A stretch of DNA of 64,000 nt from Certhia americana (GCA_018697195.1 JAGMWU010000044.1:192805-256804), one strand, 5' to 3'. Positions 1 through 17,579 are shown, counted from the stretch's first letter. Notes: generated by a model not told the origin, from the sequence alone. Numbers and translations: made by a program.

Positions 1-779
1 ATCAGCTCCAGAAGGGATCACTTTAAGCAGCTTTTTGTGCACTTTTTGTGCCTAGAAGTAAGCAGGGAGTTTTCCCTAACCTTCAATAATTAGGATTGAT
101 GCCCCTAGGACTGAGGTGCCTGTTCTCTTTAGAGGTTTAATTCTGATTTACTGTTACCCAGCAGCTCTCTGATGCTTTTCCAGTGGGACTCATGGCAGAG
201 TTACCTCACGTGGAAAAGCTTGGATTTCCCCACTTGCAAATTCGATTCCATTTCAACTTTTCAAGCAAAATTTCACCTCACAAAGTTGTGTAGAAGGTCT
301 GACTACACCACACCAAGTGTATTTTTCATTTCTATGTTTTTTGGGGTTTTTTTTCTCTTTTCTCATTAAATAATCAGTCTGAGTCTTTCCAGTCTCCATC
401 CAGGAGAGCTTTTCCATTCCCTTCATCCTTTCTTCTCCGAATCCTTCCCCCTTTGGGCCTTTCCATGGAGCTGCAAATATCCCAAGTGCCATTCCCTGGA
501 TTCCAGCCTTGGGGAGGTTTCTCAGGTTTCTCACAGCTTTCATGAACTTTGTCCCAGTTTGTCATTTATGGGATTTGCCATCACCCTCTTCCCAAGTATC
601 TGGTGAGGATATAGAAAATGAGCAAAGTGCTGAATTTCAGCACATCCCAGGAGGTAAAATTACAGCTCTGCACAGCTCCAGGACAGGCTGTGCCTCCTAG
701 GTTTTTTCCCTGGGCAACCCTTTTCCCTTAGGAAATTTCCACTTTAGGGAGAAAAGTTCTCTCAACCATTTTCACACCC

Positions 780-2185
780 GTAAAATAAAAGGTTATAAAG
801 ATAAAAAAACTAAACAGAAAATGGGGAAATAGTTGAAAGAGAACTAAAAAGTGAGAATAAAGAAAAGGGGGGGGGGAAATACCTGCAAAGAAGTGAAAAT
901 GAGTAGGAAAAGTTACAGGGATTGAAAAGAGAAAGGAAAAGGAAAAGAAAAAGGAGCAGAGAAAGATCAAGAAGGTAATCAAGAGGATTATGAAAGGGAA
1001 TTTTTTCATGGAGGGGAGAAGAAAGAAAATACCTGAAAAATGAGTGAAAATTAAGTCAAAGCACTAGAGGCAGTGGGAATGGGAAAGGAAAAGTAGGGAA
1101 AAGGGAAAAGAAAGGAAAGGACCTGAAGAGCAGAGAAAAGTCTCTTAAGTACTGAAAAGGATAGGGAGTGGGAATAACAGCATGAAAAGAGAGGAAAATA
1201 TAAGAATAGAAATGCAAGGAAAAGGCAAGGAAGGAAGAGGAAAAAAAAAGAAATTAAATTACCCAGAAAAAGCATGGAATAGATGGGAAAGAAGTCAAAG
1301 CAGGGAAAAGCAGGGAGGGGATGGAAAAATTAGCAAAGGGAAGAAGAAACACACCTGGAAAACATTTGGGAAAGAGTGGAGGAGGATGAGAGAAGAAATT
1401 TGATAAGCACTGAAGTGAGAAAAGGAAGCACGGAAGCACCCAGAAAGTATTGAAATAATGGGGAAAAAAGATGGGGAAAAGAGAAAAGATTGGAAAGAAG
1501 AGGGGGAAAAGGCCTGAGGGAAAGCAAAAGCAAATCAAAGGTGGCAAAAGAAGTGGGAGAGACAGGCAGGAAAAAACCAAGCAGGAAAGATGGGAAGTGA
1601 AAAGAAAATACAGGGAAGAGCAACAAAAATAAAGGGGGGGTGTTGAAAGATCCTGAAAAAACAATGGAAGAGAACTCAAAGGGAAGGAGGAAAAGTCAAA
1701 GCAGGGAGAAATTTGAAAGCACCAAGATGAAAAAGGGGGAAAAGGAAAGACTTGGGAGGAAACCAAAAGGGGAAGAAGGAGGGAGAGGAGGGAAAGAGCA
1801 GGGGAGGGGGTGCAAGAAAAACCAGGGAGAGAATGGCAGGAAAACAAAAGCAAGGAAGACACAGGAAAAGCTGTGAAGAGAGGAAGAGAATAAACAGGAG
1901 AAGGAAAGAAATACAGCAAGGAAATGACTGGGAAAGCAACAGGGCAGAGAAAGCAGGGAAAAGCAATGAGAAAAGAAGGGAAGGACAGACATGGAAAAAG
2001 AAGGGGGAAAAAAAAAAAGTAGCGGGAAAATTCCAAGCTGGAAGATGGGAAAAGGACGGAAAAAATGTGAAAAGGGAGAAAAAGTGTAGGAAAGGGGAGA
2101 AGGGTCGGAGTGGAAAGCAGGGAAGGGGAAGGAGAAGCACTGAGAAAAGAACAGGAATTTGGGAGGGGGGGAGAAAAGTCTGTGA
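780..2185. repeat. 1.4 kb purine-rich (GA) tract
   Basis: The plus strand is almost entirely A and G for 1.4 kb (runs such as gggaaaagcaggg and aggaaaagg). Related phrases recur irregularly: agtcaaagca near 1054, 1293 and 1690; acctg(a/c)a(a/g)a near 880, 1030 and 1120. This suggests an old, decayed long-period tandem repeat. The open frames here (Phe/Leu/Ser/Pro-rich on the minus strand, Lys/Glu/Gly/Arg-rich on the plus strand) are composition artefacts. Confidence 0.8.
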
Positions 2186-2329
2186 AGTGTTCCTGAAGAG
2201 GGAAATGAACTACAGCTTCAACTTAAAAGCAAATGAAAAGAGCATTAAAATTATTTTAGCCAAAGTTACAATGTTGGGACTTCTGACAAAACACCACCAC
2301 TGTTCCCATGAAGGAACTCTGTGACATCA

Positions 2330-2468
2330 CAGCTTTTCCAAGCCCTGGCCCCTGAGATTCCCAGGTCACTGAGGTTGTGACACTCAAGTTTTGAGAAGTT
2401 AATTCCCAGGGAATGGGCACAGCCCCGAGGTCCCTTCCCACTCAGGACATTCCATGATTCTACGATTG
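2330..2468 (+). mobile_element. CR1 LINE 3' end fragment
   Basis: Ends ggtcccttcccactcaggac then attccatgattctacgattg, resembling the CR1 3' terminus (ggtcccttccaac ... attctgtgattct). The 5' part is diverged. Confidence 0.5.
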
Positions 2469-2610
2469 AATTCCCTCAGCTTATTCCTGACTCTAAAGGT
2501 CTCCAAAATGGGATTTTTGAGAGTACAAAGCAGGTAAGGCTTTGTTGAGTTTAGCTCAATGTGCTCTGTTCAGGACGAGCCTTTCTTCCTGTCTTGGGTA
2601 AAGGGAACTC

Positions 2611-2647
2611 CATCATCATCATCATCATCACCATCATCATCATCATC
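2611..2647. repeat. (CAT)n microsatellite
   Basis: About twelve CAT units with one interruption (CAC). Confidence 0.95.
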
Positions 2648-3193
2648 CCTGGAGTCTCAGAATTATTAATTCCATCTACCAGCAGTTGATATTGATGGGA
2701 AGGAATCTTGCATTCCTGTCTGAGCTGGCTGGCAGGAAAATCTGAAGGAGAAGAGAGCTTTGAAACACAACAAGAAATGGTAAAGATGTCCCCAGCTAGG
2801 GAAGGGGAAGAGAGACCCTGAAGAAAGATTTTGGGGGGGGATTTTCTTCTTGAGATCTTCCATTGGTTTCTTCAGAACAAACAAATTGAATATTTCATTT
2901 TCCATATGTCATTTTCCAATCATTAAATCACAGGTTTTGGACAATCAACATCCATCAGATCCATCTCCTTTCTCAAGGGGAGGCCTGCAGGAGGGAGATT
3001 TGGTTATAAATTTCTCCTACCTTAGCCTGCTCCTCTTTTATTACTCAACACCACAAGCAACACCCACAAAACCTGAAGTTTCAAGAAATTGTTAAAATTC
3101 CAGTGATTTTGCAGGAGATTCATAAGCCAGTAGCTCAGCAGGACTCAGTGATCACCCAATGATGGATTTGAGAAGTTTTTAACCCATTTTTAA

Positions 3194-3520
3194 CAGAATC
3201 TAGGAAAGCTTTGAGTTGGAAGGGACCTTAAAAATCCTCTCATCCCACCCCTGCCATGGCAGGGACCCCTCCCACTGTCCCCAAGCTGCTCCAGCCCCAA
3301 TGTCCAACCTGGCCTGGGACACTGCCAGGGATCCAGGGACAGCCACAACCTTTACCAGTGTTTTTACCACTCATGGTAAAAAAAGTCTTCCTTATATTTA
3401 ACATAAATCCAGCTCCTTAATGTTGAAAGCCATTTCCCCTCGTGCTGTCCCTCCATCCCTTGTCCCCAGTCCCTCTCCTTTAGGTACTAGAAGGGGCTCT
3501 AAGGTCTCTCTGGAGCTGTG
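3194..3520 (-). mobile_element. CR1 LINE fragment
   Basis: Reverse of a CR1 3' end: gttggaagggacctt, ctgccatggcagggacccctcc, caatgtccaacctggcctgg, agggatccagggacag, then ctttaggtactagaagg. Confidence 0.9.
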
Positions 3521-3829
3521 ATTAACTCTGATGCTCCAGAACATGGACCATAAAACATAATGAACAGCAACTACAACCCCCCTCAGGTTTAGGCAGATCC
3601 CATAAATCTGACAGGGCTCTTAGGGAGAACTGCTGAAATCAAATCAAGGCATCTTCATCAGTGAGGAAGTAACAGCTCAACAGTCGTCATGAGGTGGAAA
3701 ACTAAAAACTAAAAAACTAAATGCAAATTTCCAACATGAAGTTGTTTCTGTAGAAGCCCACAAAAAAGCAGGGATATGAAACAGAAAACCACTGTTTGAC
3801 CAGGTGCCTTCCCTTGCTGCACTTTAACA

Positions 3830-4185
3830 TGAATCATTCCAAGTAAAATATCCCAGAATCCCCAAAATCCCTGAGGCTGGCAAAGCCCTCCCAGCCCAGT
3901 GAGTCCCAGCTGTGCCCTGTGCCCATCCCAGAGCACTGAGTGCCACCTCCAGGGGACACCTGCAGGGATGGGCACTCCAAAGCTCCCTGGGCAGCCCCTG
4001 CCAAGGCCTGAGCACCCTTGCCATGGGCAAATTTTTCCTAATATCCAAAATAAACCACCCCTGGCCCAGCCTGAGGCCGTTCCCTCTGCTCCTGTCCCTG
4101 TTCCTGGCAGCACAGCCCGACCCCCCCTCACTGCCCCTTCTGCCAGGGACTTGTGCAGAGCCCCAAGGGCCCCCCTGAGAGAATT
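3830..4185 (-). mobile_element. CR1 LINE fragment (second subfamily)
   Basis: Phrases ctgaggctggcaaagccctc, agagcactgagtgccacctc, gggatgggcactccaaagct, ctgccaaggcctgagcaccc and cctgaggccgttccctctgc. The same family recurs at 22780, 45768 and 48843. Confidence 0.85.
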
Positions 4186-5596
4186 CCAATAACTAAATTA
4201 TCCAAAATCCAACTACCCTCAGGAGATCAACTCTCAGCACTAACTCTGCTCTGCAGCCACCTCCTTGTCTATTTTTGACTAGAAAGAAACTTCCTTTCTA
4301 TTCAGAAGTTCCAGACTGATCTTATTGGGATGAATTTGTTCTATAAAGCAACACAACAGGTTCTGTGTCACCAGGCTGGAGTTGCCACTCACTCCCTCAT
4401 GAGAAAGGCTGTTCCTGATGGGCTTCAACAGGAATTCTTCCACAGAGGATCTTCAGAAGTCTTTTTTTCAGTTGTCCAGGACAAAATATAAGCACGTGGA
4501 CGGTGTGATGAAAACAAGGATGGCAGAGTGACAAATAATGGAGATGAAGTCACATTTCCAGGTGAATCCAACCCTTGTGGCATCCAGGCCCCTCCAGAAA
4601 CCTGTACTTACAGGATGGAATCCTAAATCCTGGCAGAGCAGCCATTCCCAAAGGACTGAGCAATCAGGATGGAGAATCATCTAAATTTACAATCTTTTAA
4701 TGCAAAGAACTGAGGCTGAAAGGTTGAAAACTGCAATCCTGGGAGGGACAAACAGACAAGGAATCGAGTGAGAGGTTCAAGGCTGTACCTGCACCTCCTG
4801 CACGCCCACAGCAGGACTGGCACCACTCCCAGGGGCTGTGTGCAGCAAATCCAGCTTTTACAAGGGGTTTGAAAACATCTGAGGTTTCAGAAGAGCCATA
4901 AGGGCTTTACAGTGAAAGGATTTAAGGAGGTTAATCAAGTTAACAGATTTTTAAGTGGAATAGTTTTAAACCGGAGTTGTTACTCATCGTTCTGCCAGGC
5001 TCTGGTGGCCACCAGCTGTAACTCAGCAGTTCCAGAAGTGAAGGAGGACTGGGAGCCTGGAAATAACCTGGCTGAATCACTCCAGAGACAAGGAAAACTC
5101 CTCCCACTCGGCAGAACCTACAGGAAAATCAGCTTTTTTTTTTTCAAACTAGGTCCTACTGCACCCAAAGCCAGGGAGTTGGTGATGCAGGAGGAAGTGG
5201 GCTGGGTTCTGGGGTAACAGCAGGTCAGTCCCAAAATCCCATTGCCCGGCCTCAAAACCAGCTCGTCTGGGATCGGGAGGAAGCTGCAGAGCACATCAGA
5301 ACACTCAGACGAAGAGATGAGGATTCAAGAACTCAAACTACAAGCACAGTCCATGAGAATCAAGCAGAGCTGTGTTCACACATCAGTGATTTGCAGACCT
5401 CGCTGGTTTTCAATTAAAAACTCCAAATTAGCTGTTACACCTCCAACTTTTACTTTCATATTTTTAAGTCTGTTTCAATGTATCTGATATTTACACATTA
5501 TAGTATAATTATACCTACCATACCATGGCTTGGAGTAGGTTAATTGCATAGGAAGACTTACTACGTTTACATTTTTTCTTCTGTTTTTTTTTTTTA

Positions 5597-5601
<5 letters not shown>

Positions 5602-5645
<44 letters not shown>
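5602..5645. repeat. Poly-T run of 44
   Basis: Uninterrupted T on the plus strand, preceded by ttaatta. On the DYRK1A sense strand it is an A44 tract near the presumed mRNA 3' end. It may be the tail of an old retrotransposed sequence, an expanded homopolymer, or a length artefact of assembly. Confidence 0.9.
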
Positions 5646-5649
5646 CCTT

Positions 5650-8590
5650 TTTCTTTCTCCTTTTTAAAAAGCACAGTAAAGAGTCTGAGGACAAATTATT
5701 CAACTGTTTATCATACATAAGACTGCATGACTATAATACAAAGGGCTTGTCTTTTCATTTAACGTTACAATATACACAGCAAGTCCGGACTAGATCTTAC
5801 AATCTGAACACAGGTATTTAACCTTTTCCATGCTGTTTATGTTTACAATGCACAGAAGTCCTGTAACCAAACTGTGTAGTAAAGCACACAAAACTGGACT
5901 GTAACATAACACAGTATGCAGAAGCACTGGATTTTATGATTTTTTTTTTTGTTTTTTTTTTTGTTTTGTTTTGTTTTGTTCTTGATGTAGAGGTTATTTC
6001 TTTGAACTGCTTTAGGTTTGGATTTTTTTTTTTTTTCGGGGGCGCTTGCTAAGGTGTTATATTCCTAGACAGCAGTAAGAACTGGATTCCTTGTTTTTTT
6101 TAAATATTGCTAAACTCAGCATCCTTTTCTAAGGTGACAGCCTTCCAAATCCTGCAAACTTCTCTGAATTACTGAGCTTCAAAAGAAAACAAAAACAAAA
6201 CAAACAAATAAAAAAAAAACCAACCAAAAAAAAAAAATCCGGGGGAAAAAAAAATCTGCTTTCATCCACAGGGTCGATGTGTGGGTACAAAAAGAAATAT
6301 TTGATTAAGAAAACCATGATTTACCAAAAAAAAAAAAAAGCTAATTCCAAGGATTCATTCCCATTTACAGAGTAGTCAGCTGCTGTGTTGCCACTGTGAG
6401 TATAAAAAATTCCACCTTTTGGACTGAAAAAACGACTTGGCCGCATGGAATTGACCATTTGCTGCTAAAATTGACTTTTCCAAGGGCTTACTGGCAGAGG
6501 TAGATCACTGCTTCTGTAAGAGAGGATTGGCAACACTGTTCATCTGGGATGGGCAAGCAAGGAACTCACCTTCATTCTTTCACCGAGGTTTGGCTTTTTT
6601 CACGCAGCTTTTTTTTTTTTTTTAATCTTTTCCCACCCAAAAAAAAAAAAAAAAAAAAAAATTAAAAAAAATAAAATAAAATCTCTTGGATTGGCCTGTA
6701 AATTTTGCAACTGCCAAGCTGACTGTGTTATATTAAGGCAGCGTTACCCAAAAATTAGGCACCTGTTAAATACAGCCTGCTAACCTCAGCTCTCCCGTGA
6801 GGGTTTTGCTTTACTCAGCCTATTATTTTATATTTTTTTTTTGGACCTGTTCATGCAATCAAGGTCTTTGCCTTCAAGTTTACAATTATGTTAATAAGGA
6901 ATACAAGAATCAACTGCTGGTTTCATAGCTTCTGGATCTAGTGTCCCTTTTAACCTTCAGAAGCCTGAACACACTGATAATGTAACAGATGTTATAGTCT
7001 CCAAGTAGATGTCAATCTATTATCTTCAGTACACAGATTGCTGTAAATGTATTGGCTATGAATTCAACAACAGTTCCAGTTTTGTTTAAGCAATAGTACA
7101 GCCATAATTTTTCAACTGACATTTAAAAATGGTCTAGTTACACCTTGTGTCAAAGTGCAGAACTGCTACATTATTGGTTACAGACATCTATGTGCTATAA
7201 AAACAGCTTTGGTACAATAAATTATCAAAAAAGAAAATAAATTTTTGTAAAATTCACAGCATAATTGTGAGGCAAAAAAGCAGTCACATAAAATTCTGCA
7301 TTTTTTTTTTTTTTTTAAAAATGTTCAGGATGAACAGAAGACGTCTTTGTGCAGAAGTAATGGTGGAGAAAACCACGTGCCGAGAAAAAGCAAAAGAAAA
7401 AAGTAAAAAGCAGGAAGGGACACAGTTGTAGCTATTTCCATCAAACGCAAACCACTACTCCTGTGACCTTCAACCAATAAAGGAAGTCAACTTTATGACA
7501 CACGCAAAGTGACCTTGCAATACCTTACAATAAGTGGGTCACAAAAGTCTATTTTAAAAGAAAGGCCTCTTGAATTACCCATTCTCTGTGTTTTCAGCAT
7601 TAAGGACTGTCTGCAAAAGCATGTCCAAAAGTGATTGCATCTGAAATGGTAGGCTCTTCTAACTTAAGAGTCCAAATCCATAAGGCCAAAGGTTATCCCA
7701 AAGACCACCACTTAGACCTCCCCAGGACTGGCCAGGACCGACCCGTTGATTGCTTCTCAGTGCACCTCAGTTATGAAACCAGTCAGATTTCCATCCTAAC
7801 TGCCCGTGGGCTCCCAAAAGGTGGCACCCACAGAATTCCCATCACAATTGCTGCTTTGATTCCTCAGTAGATTCAGAAAAGGAGAGTTCTGCTCACCGCC
7901 ACTTCGCATGCTCAATGTGCCTCACAAACTCCGTCACAACCGTCCCTTTTTACAGCTGAAGAATAATATATTTGTGTAATCTGAAGGTCCCTCTTTCTTA
8001 CAGTACTGCATTTCTGTGCCCATGGTTGTTTGGGGAACTAAAAAAAATATATATATTACTCACTCCCCCTCCCACCCCCCAAAAAACTTCAAAGGGCCTT
8101 TTTTTAGAAATCATGTGCAACGCCTTTAAAAAGAAACTAGTTTGCAACTATGACTAACGTTTGAACAATAACCCCTGTCGAATGAGAGCAAAAGAAAAAA
8201 AAAAGAAATTAAAAATTTTTAAAAAATCAAAACCCCTCCCCAAAAAAACCAAACTATGACTAGGTTGTGGCAAGTTAAAATGGGGGAAGCAAAAGGTGAA
8301 CACCACTAAGCTATCCGTTAAGGTGGGTCCAGACATGGCTCTTAAAAAAAATAAAACAACCAAAAAAACCTCCCCCCAGCAAAAAACCAACAACAACAAC
8401 AAAAAAAAAAAAAAACTTCATTGTCCCTTTGCAATCTTTTCAAGTTTAAAAAAATAGTCAACTTTGCCCTCCTGTAGCGGTTCAGTGAGTTTATCTCCTT
8501 CTGATTCAAGCAGCTTTGCACTTTGTTTTTTTTTTGGAAAAACACCACTTCTATAAAAACACACAAGAAACAAACTTAGTTTCAGTTTAG
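5650..8590 (-). other. DYRK1A: Probable DYRK1A 3' UTR
   Basis: No open frame, no CR1, and an AT-rich composition continue uninterrupted for about 2.9 kb past the stop codon, comparable with the long 3' UTR of mammalian DYRK1A. The stretch contains many T or A homopolymers on the plus strand (5602-5645, 5940-5990, 6020-6037, 6200-6250, 6610-6672, 7300-7316). I found no AATAAA on the minus strand between 8590 and 5500. Candidate variant signals are ATTAAA at 6631-6636 and 5593-5598 and GATAAA at 5707-5712. The distal boundary is therefore only estimated. Confidence 0.6.
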
Positions 8591-9350
<760 letters not shown>

Positions 9351-9746
9351 TCTTGAACAACACACGAGAGATTAGGTTAATTCGTATTTAGGGCAATTTT
9401 TTTAAACGTCAACCAAGCCTTGCAGTTGCACAATTATTCCAGAAATGCTGCTAAGTACTTTAGGATAATTTTCAATACTTTTCTATCTTGAACAATGTAT
9501 GAGATTAGGTTATTCCTATTTATGGCAATTTTTTAAACATCAACCAAGCCTTGCAGTTTCACAATTACTCCAGAAATGCTGCTAAGTACTTTAAGAATAA
9601 TTTCCAATGCTTTTCTATCTTGAACAATATATGACATTAGGTTATTCCTATTTATGGCAATTTTTTAAACATCAACCAAGCCTTGCAGTTTCACAATTAC
9701 TCCAGAAATGCTGGTAAGTACTTTAAGAATAATTTCCAATACTTTT
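9351..9746. repeat. Tandem triplication, unit about 132-135 bp
   Basis: Three near-identical head-to-tail copies starting at tcttgaacaa (9351, 9486, 9618), each containing gattaggtta, aaccaagccttgcagtt and aaatgctg.taagtacttta. The second and third copies are closest. The array lies in the last DYRK1A intron, about 135 bp from the terminal-exon acceptor. Confidence 0.95.
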
Positions 9747-10097
9747 TTATGTATACCTTAAGGAAAATGAATGCATATCCTGGATGTTATTTTTAAACAG
9801 GTAAAGTAAGTCCGAAAAGTGACGTTGCTGTCAAAATTATAGGAGTAGCTCTACATTATAGTAATAATAACAGCATTTGTACACCAATAAGAAAAGTAAA
9901 GCCCTGACCTCTGGCTAAGAAGCCTGGAGACAATCAGCAAAGCAAATGAAATTAAAATGTTGTCGCTCATACCTTGAAAGGTGCCAACAGCATTAGAGGA
10001 ACCTCTGGAACAACACAACTGATGAAAGGCTACTAAAAGAGCGAGGTGTGTCCACAGACCAATTAATTGTCTACAAGGGGGAGAATTCTTAGCTTTA

Positions 10098-10256
<159 letters not shown>

Positions 10257-10484
10257 TCAGTAACTAAAGGGACACAGAATTTACATGGCACGATGGCAGC
10301 AGAAAGATTTACAAAGTGCTTCAAGGGAAAAGTAGAAGATCAATGTTAATCACTCACAGTTTTGCTCATCTAGGTGGGTTTTTTGGGGGTTTTCTGTTTA
10401 CCTGTTCCAGCTGATTAAAATAATTGTTTAGTGATCATGACTTATATTTTTTTTTTGACAGAATGGAAAAGAAAATTAACATTT

Positions 10485-10640
10485 CAAAGAATCATGGAAT
10501 ATTCTGAGTCGGAAGGGACCCACAAGGACCATCCAGTCCAACTGCACAGCCTCCCCACCAATCCCACCCCGGGCATCCCTGTCAGTGCTGTCCTGAAGCT
10601 CCTGGAGCTCTGCCCATTCAGTTCCCAACATTAGGAAGCT
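10485..10640 (-). mobile_element. CR1 3' end in the 436-bp intron before coding exon 10
   Basis: gaatcatggaatattctgag, tcggaagggacccacaagga, ccatccagtccaactgcaca and cccgggcatccctgtcagtg are typical of a CR1 3' region. It ends about 34 bp from the exon 9 donor. Confidence 0.85.
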
Positions 10641-10665
10641 GAATTTTATCACCTGCTCCCGATCA

Positions 10666-11007
<342 letters not shown>

Positions 11008-11184
11008 TCAGTGTGGGAAAGAAACCTTGGAAGGGTGTGCACAGATCCCATACCAAAAATCAAATCAAATCAGGAAACTACTCAACACGACAGGAAATGC
11101 TGTATAATTGACAAGACAGAACAAAATAAACAGCAAAGCTGCGTTTTCAGTAAGGTGATGCAAAACAAACAACTCACCATTTTA

Positions 11185-11433
<249 letters not shown>

Positions 11434-11565
11434 TCAGCTACTCACACAAGTCCTAAGTTACTTAATTTAAGAAAAATTTTATCTGGACAAAGCAAATTAA
11501 GGAGTAAGAGGGAGACACAGAAAATCATGAACAGGCAATTTTGCATCCTGACAAAAGTCCTGTTA

Positions 11566-14749
<3,184 letters not shown>

Positions 14750-15367
14750 TCAGGAAAATCCAATTTTCAAAACCCACCCAAACTCCCTTTTTCACCCTTC
14801 TGAAGTCAGAATTGTCCTTTTTAATTCTATTTCTTCTGACGATACAACAATAAAGGCACAACTGATTTGGTGATGTTTATTGCAGTGATGTCACTTAAAA
14901 TAAAAATTATCTAAACCAACGCTATAAAAGGACTGGTAAATTTGAGAAAAACTAAAAACTACAAAACAAAAAGCTCCATCCTCCTTCCAGCCTTGGCTAA
15001 AGCTGCAACCAGTCAAAACAAATGCTGCTAAAGACATTTATAAGAACCAGCACTAATTACTGTTTTAATTTAAAAAATCCATTTCAAACTAAAAACCTAA
15101 CTCAAACTAAGAACCTAACTCAAACCAAAACCAAAGTCATGTTAAAACTGCCAACAGATGGCAAAAGGTGGAGGATTTCTCATTGTAAAATGCAACACAC
15201 ACTGAAATATAATGGAATGTTTCCTGCAGTAACATGAAATAGCACAAAATACGAGTGTCTGAACAGGCACTCAGGATAACAGGAGGGAGGAAAAAAAAGA
15301 GTTTTAGTTTCAAAATGAAGGAGTAACAGCACTCCAAATTAAATCCAACTGTGATCCACATAAATTA

Positions 15368-15655
<288 letters not shown>

Positions 15656-15799
15656 TCAGCATCTTGTGGATTTAAAGTGCAACTTCTACAAGTGGAAAAC
15701 CAAGCAATCCTCTCCTCCTATTGCTGTGTTTGAAGTCAGGTCATTATTCCAAAGGAAAAGTCTTAAATAATTGAAGAACTGGGAAAGCAGAGCTAAAGA

Positions 15800-15975
15800 A
15801 ATGTGCTAACACTAATAAATAATAGTAACAACACTGCTAAATGTAGTAACACTAATAAATAATACCACTGATAAATGTAGTAGCATTAATAAATAATAGT
15901 AATAACTCTGATAAATGTACTAACACTAAGAAATAATAATAATAACAACACTGATAAATGTAGTAGCACTGATCT
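15800..15975. repeat. AT-rich tandem repeat (ataaatgtagtaacactaat-like)
   Basis: Imperfect units of about 35-55 bp built from actaataaataatagtaa and actgataaatgtagtag, in the intron between coding exons 3 and 4. Confidence 0.75.
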
Positions 15976-16521
15976 CTGGAGTACACAGGTACCAAAGGAA
16001 TAGAATCTTCCCAGCACACAGTAAAATTCAAAATGCTAACTAGCCTGGAAACAAGAATTACCACTTGATCTTCCCACAAGTCTGGGAAGGAATTCCAAGG
16101 AAGTCATTAATCACCATAAAAATCCCTTCACATTCCCTTTAATTGTCAAAGGTTGAAACTAATTGATGCTTTCCTGTATTAATCTTAACTTCATATTTTC
16201 CATTCTTCAATAATTTAGGGAAAACACTTTAGCATTTTCCTTAGAAGTTCTAAGAAACATTAATAAAAACTTTTATTGAGCTCAAAGTGTGCTTGTGCCA
16301 CTCGTGTCTCCTTGTCCTGCAAGCTCAACATTTGTTTATAAAACAACAGAAAATAAATCCCAGCATGAAAGATTTCCTGTGTGCTGGACAGAAAGCAGGA
16401 CCGTGACACCAATGACCTCAAAAAAGACATGAACAACTGAGAGAAAACTCGATTTTTTTGGATCTCTTGATGAGCTTATTCGTAGAAAATCCACTTAAAT
16501 CATGTATTGTAACAAACATCA

Positions 16522-16686
<165 letters not shown>

Positions 16687-17447
16687 TTACTGGTATAGTT
16701 ACTACATCAAATTGTGAAATTCCTCACAGAAATGAGCTATTTAAATGCAACAGGTGTTTTTTTAAACTGACAGTAAAAAAAAACCACACACCCAGTTTAG
16801 TTACTTTTTAATATATTAATAATTTTTAATATATTAAGGATTTTTCAAAAAGGAGTGAATTCCAAGGTTCCTACCTCTGCTCCCACTACACCCAACAGGT
16901 TTAATCCAAATATCCTCTGACAACAAAGACTCTCCTCCATCACTCGTCCCCCTCAGGACTGACACATGAACTGTCACTATATTTAAGGTACAGCTTCAAA
17001 GGAACTTCCTGGGAAGCTCCTTTGGAAGTTCACAGGAACTGCTGGAGAACTGGGCCAGCTCACCACATTCAACTGCATTAAATTCCGAGTAAGAAGAAAA
17101 TCCAGAACTACCAGGAGACAAACCATCCCCGTGTGTCAGCACTGCTGGACAAGCTCTGGGAATTCTGTCCCACCCAGCCGGAGTCCGATGGGCAGTCTGG
17201 AGAGGGGCCTGAGCCTCAGCCTGCTGCTCTCCATGGGGAGAGCCCCTCACACAGGGGCTCTGGAACATTCCAGGGAGGAGACCCCAGCCCCTCTCTGGGC
17301 TCTGCTCAGGGCTGGGCACTGCCCAGGGCAGAAGTTGTGCCTCCTGTGCAGGGGAATTGCTGGGCTCAGTCCCTGCCCGTGGCTCTGGGGCCATTGCTGG
17401 GCCAGGAGCAGAGCCTGGGCACTGCTCTGCCCCTCCCTGGGACACCA

Positions 17448-17572
17448 GGGACAGACTGGGACAGCCTGGGACTGACTGGGACAGACTGGGACAGACAGGG
17501 ACAGAGTGGGACAGAGAGGGACAGACTGGGACAGACTGGGACACACAGGGACAGCCAGGGACACTCAGTGCT
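17448..17572. repeat. GGGACAGACT minisatellite
   Basis: About twelve 10-bp units of gggacagact with variants (gggacagcct, gggacagaga, gggacacaca). Because ten is not a multiple of three and the unit lacks stops in several frames, repetitive open frames arise on both strands; they are not genes. It lies between a GC-rich non-coding block (about 17130-17440) and CR1 sequence. Confidence 0.9.
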
Positions 17573-17579
17573 GAGGGCC

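Larger units (their letters stand above)
1..5590. other. Sequence downstream of DYRK1A
   Basis: Apart from the purine tract, CAT microsatellite and CR1 pieces listed separately, I see no supported gene. Short open frames here have no recognisable family, splice structure or composition of coding sequence. Confidence 0.7.

Noticed and set aside
1254..2036. 260-codon open frame on the minus strand
   Set aside because: Phe/Leu/Ser/Pro low-complexity translation of a purine tract; no domain, no coding composition.
5515..5718. Lys-rich 67-codon frame
   Set aside because: Translation of the A44 homopolymer.
7206..7240. AATAAA motifs on the plus strand
   Set aside because: Wrong strand for DYRK1A and no plus-strand transcript is supported there.
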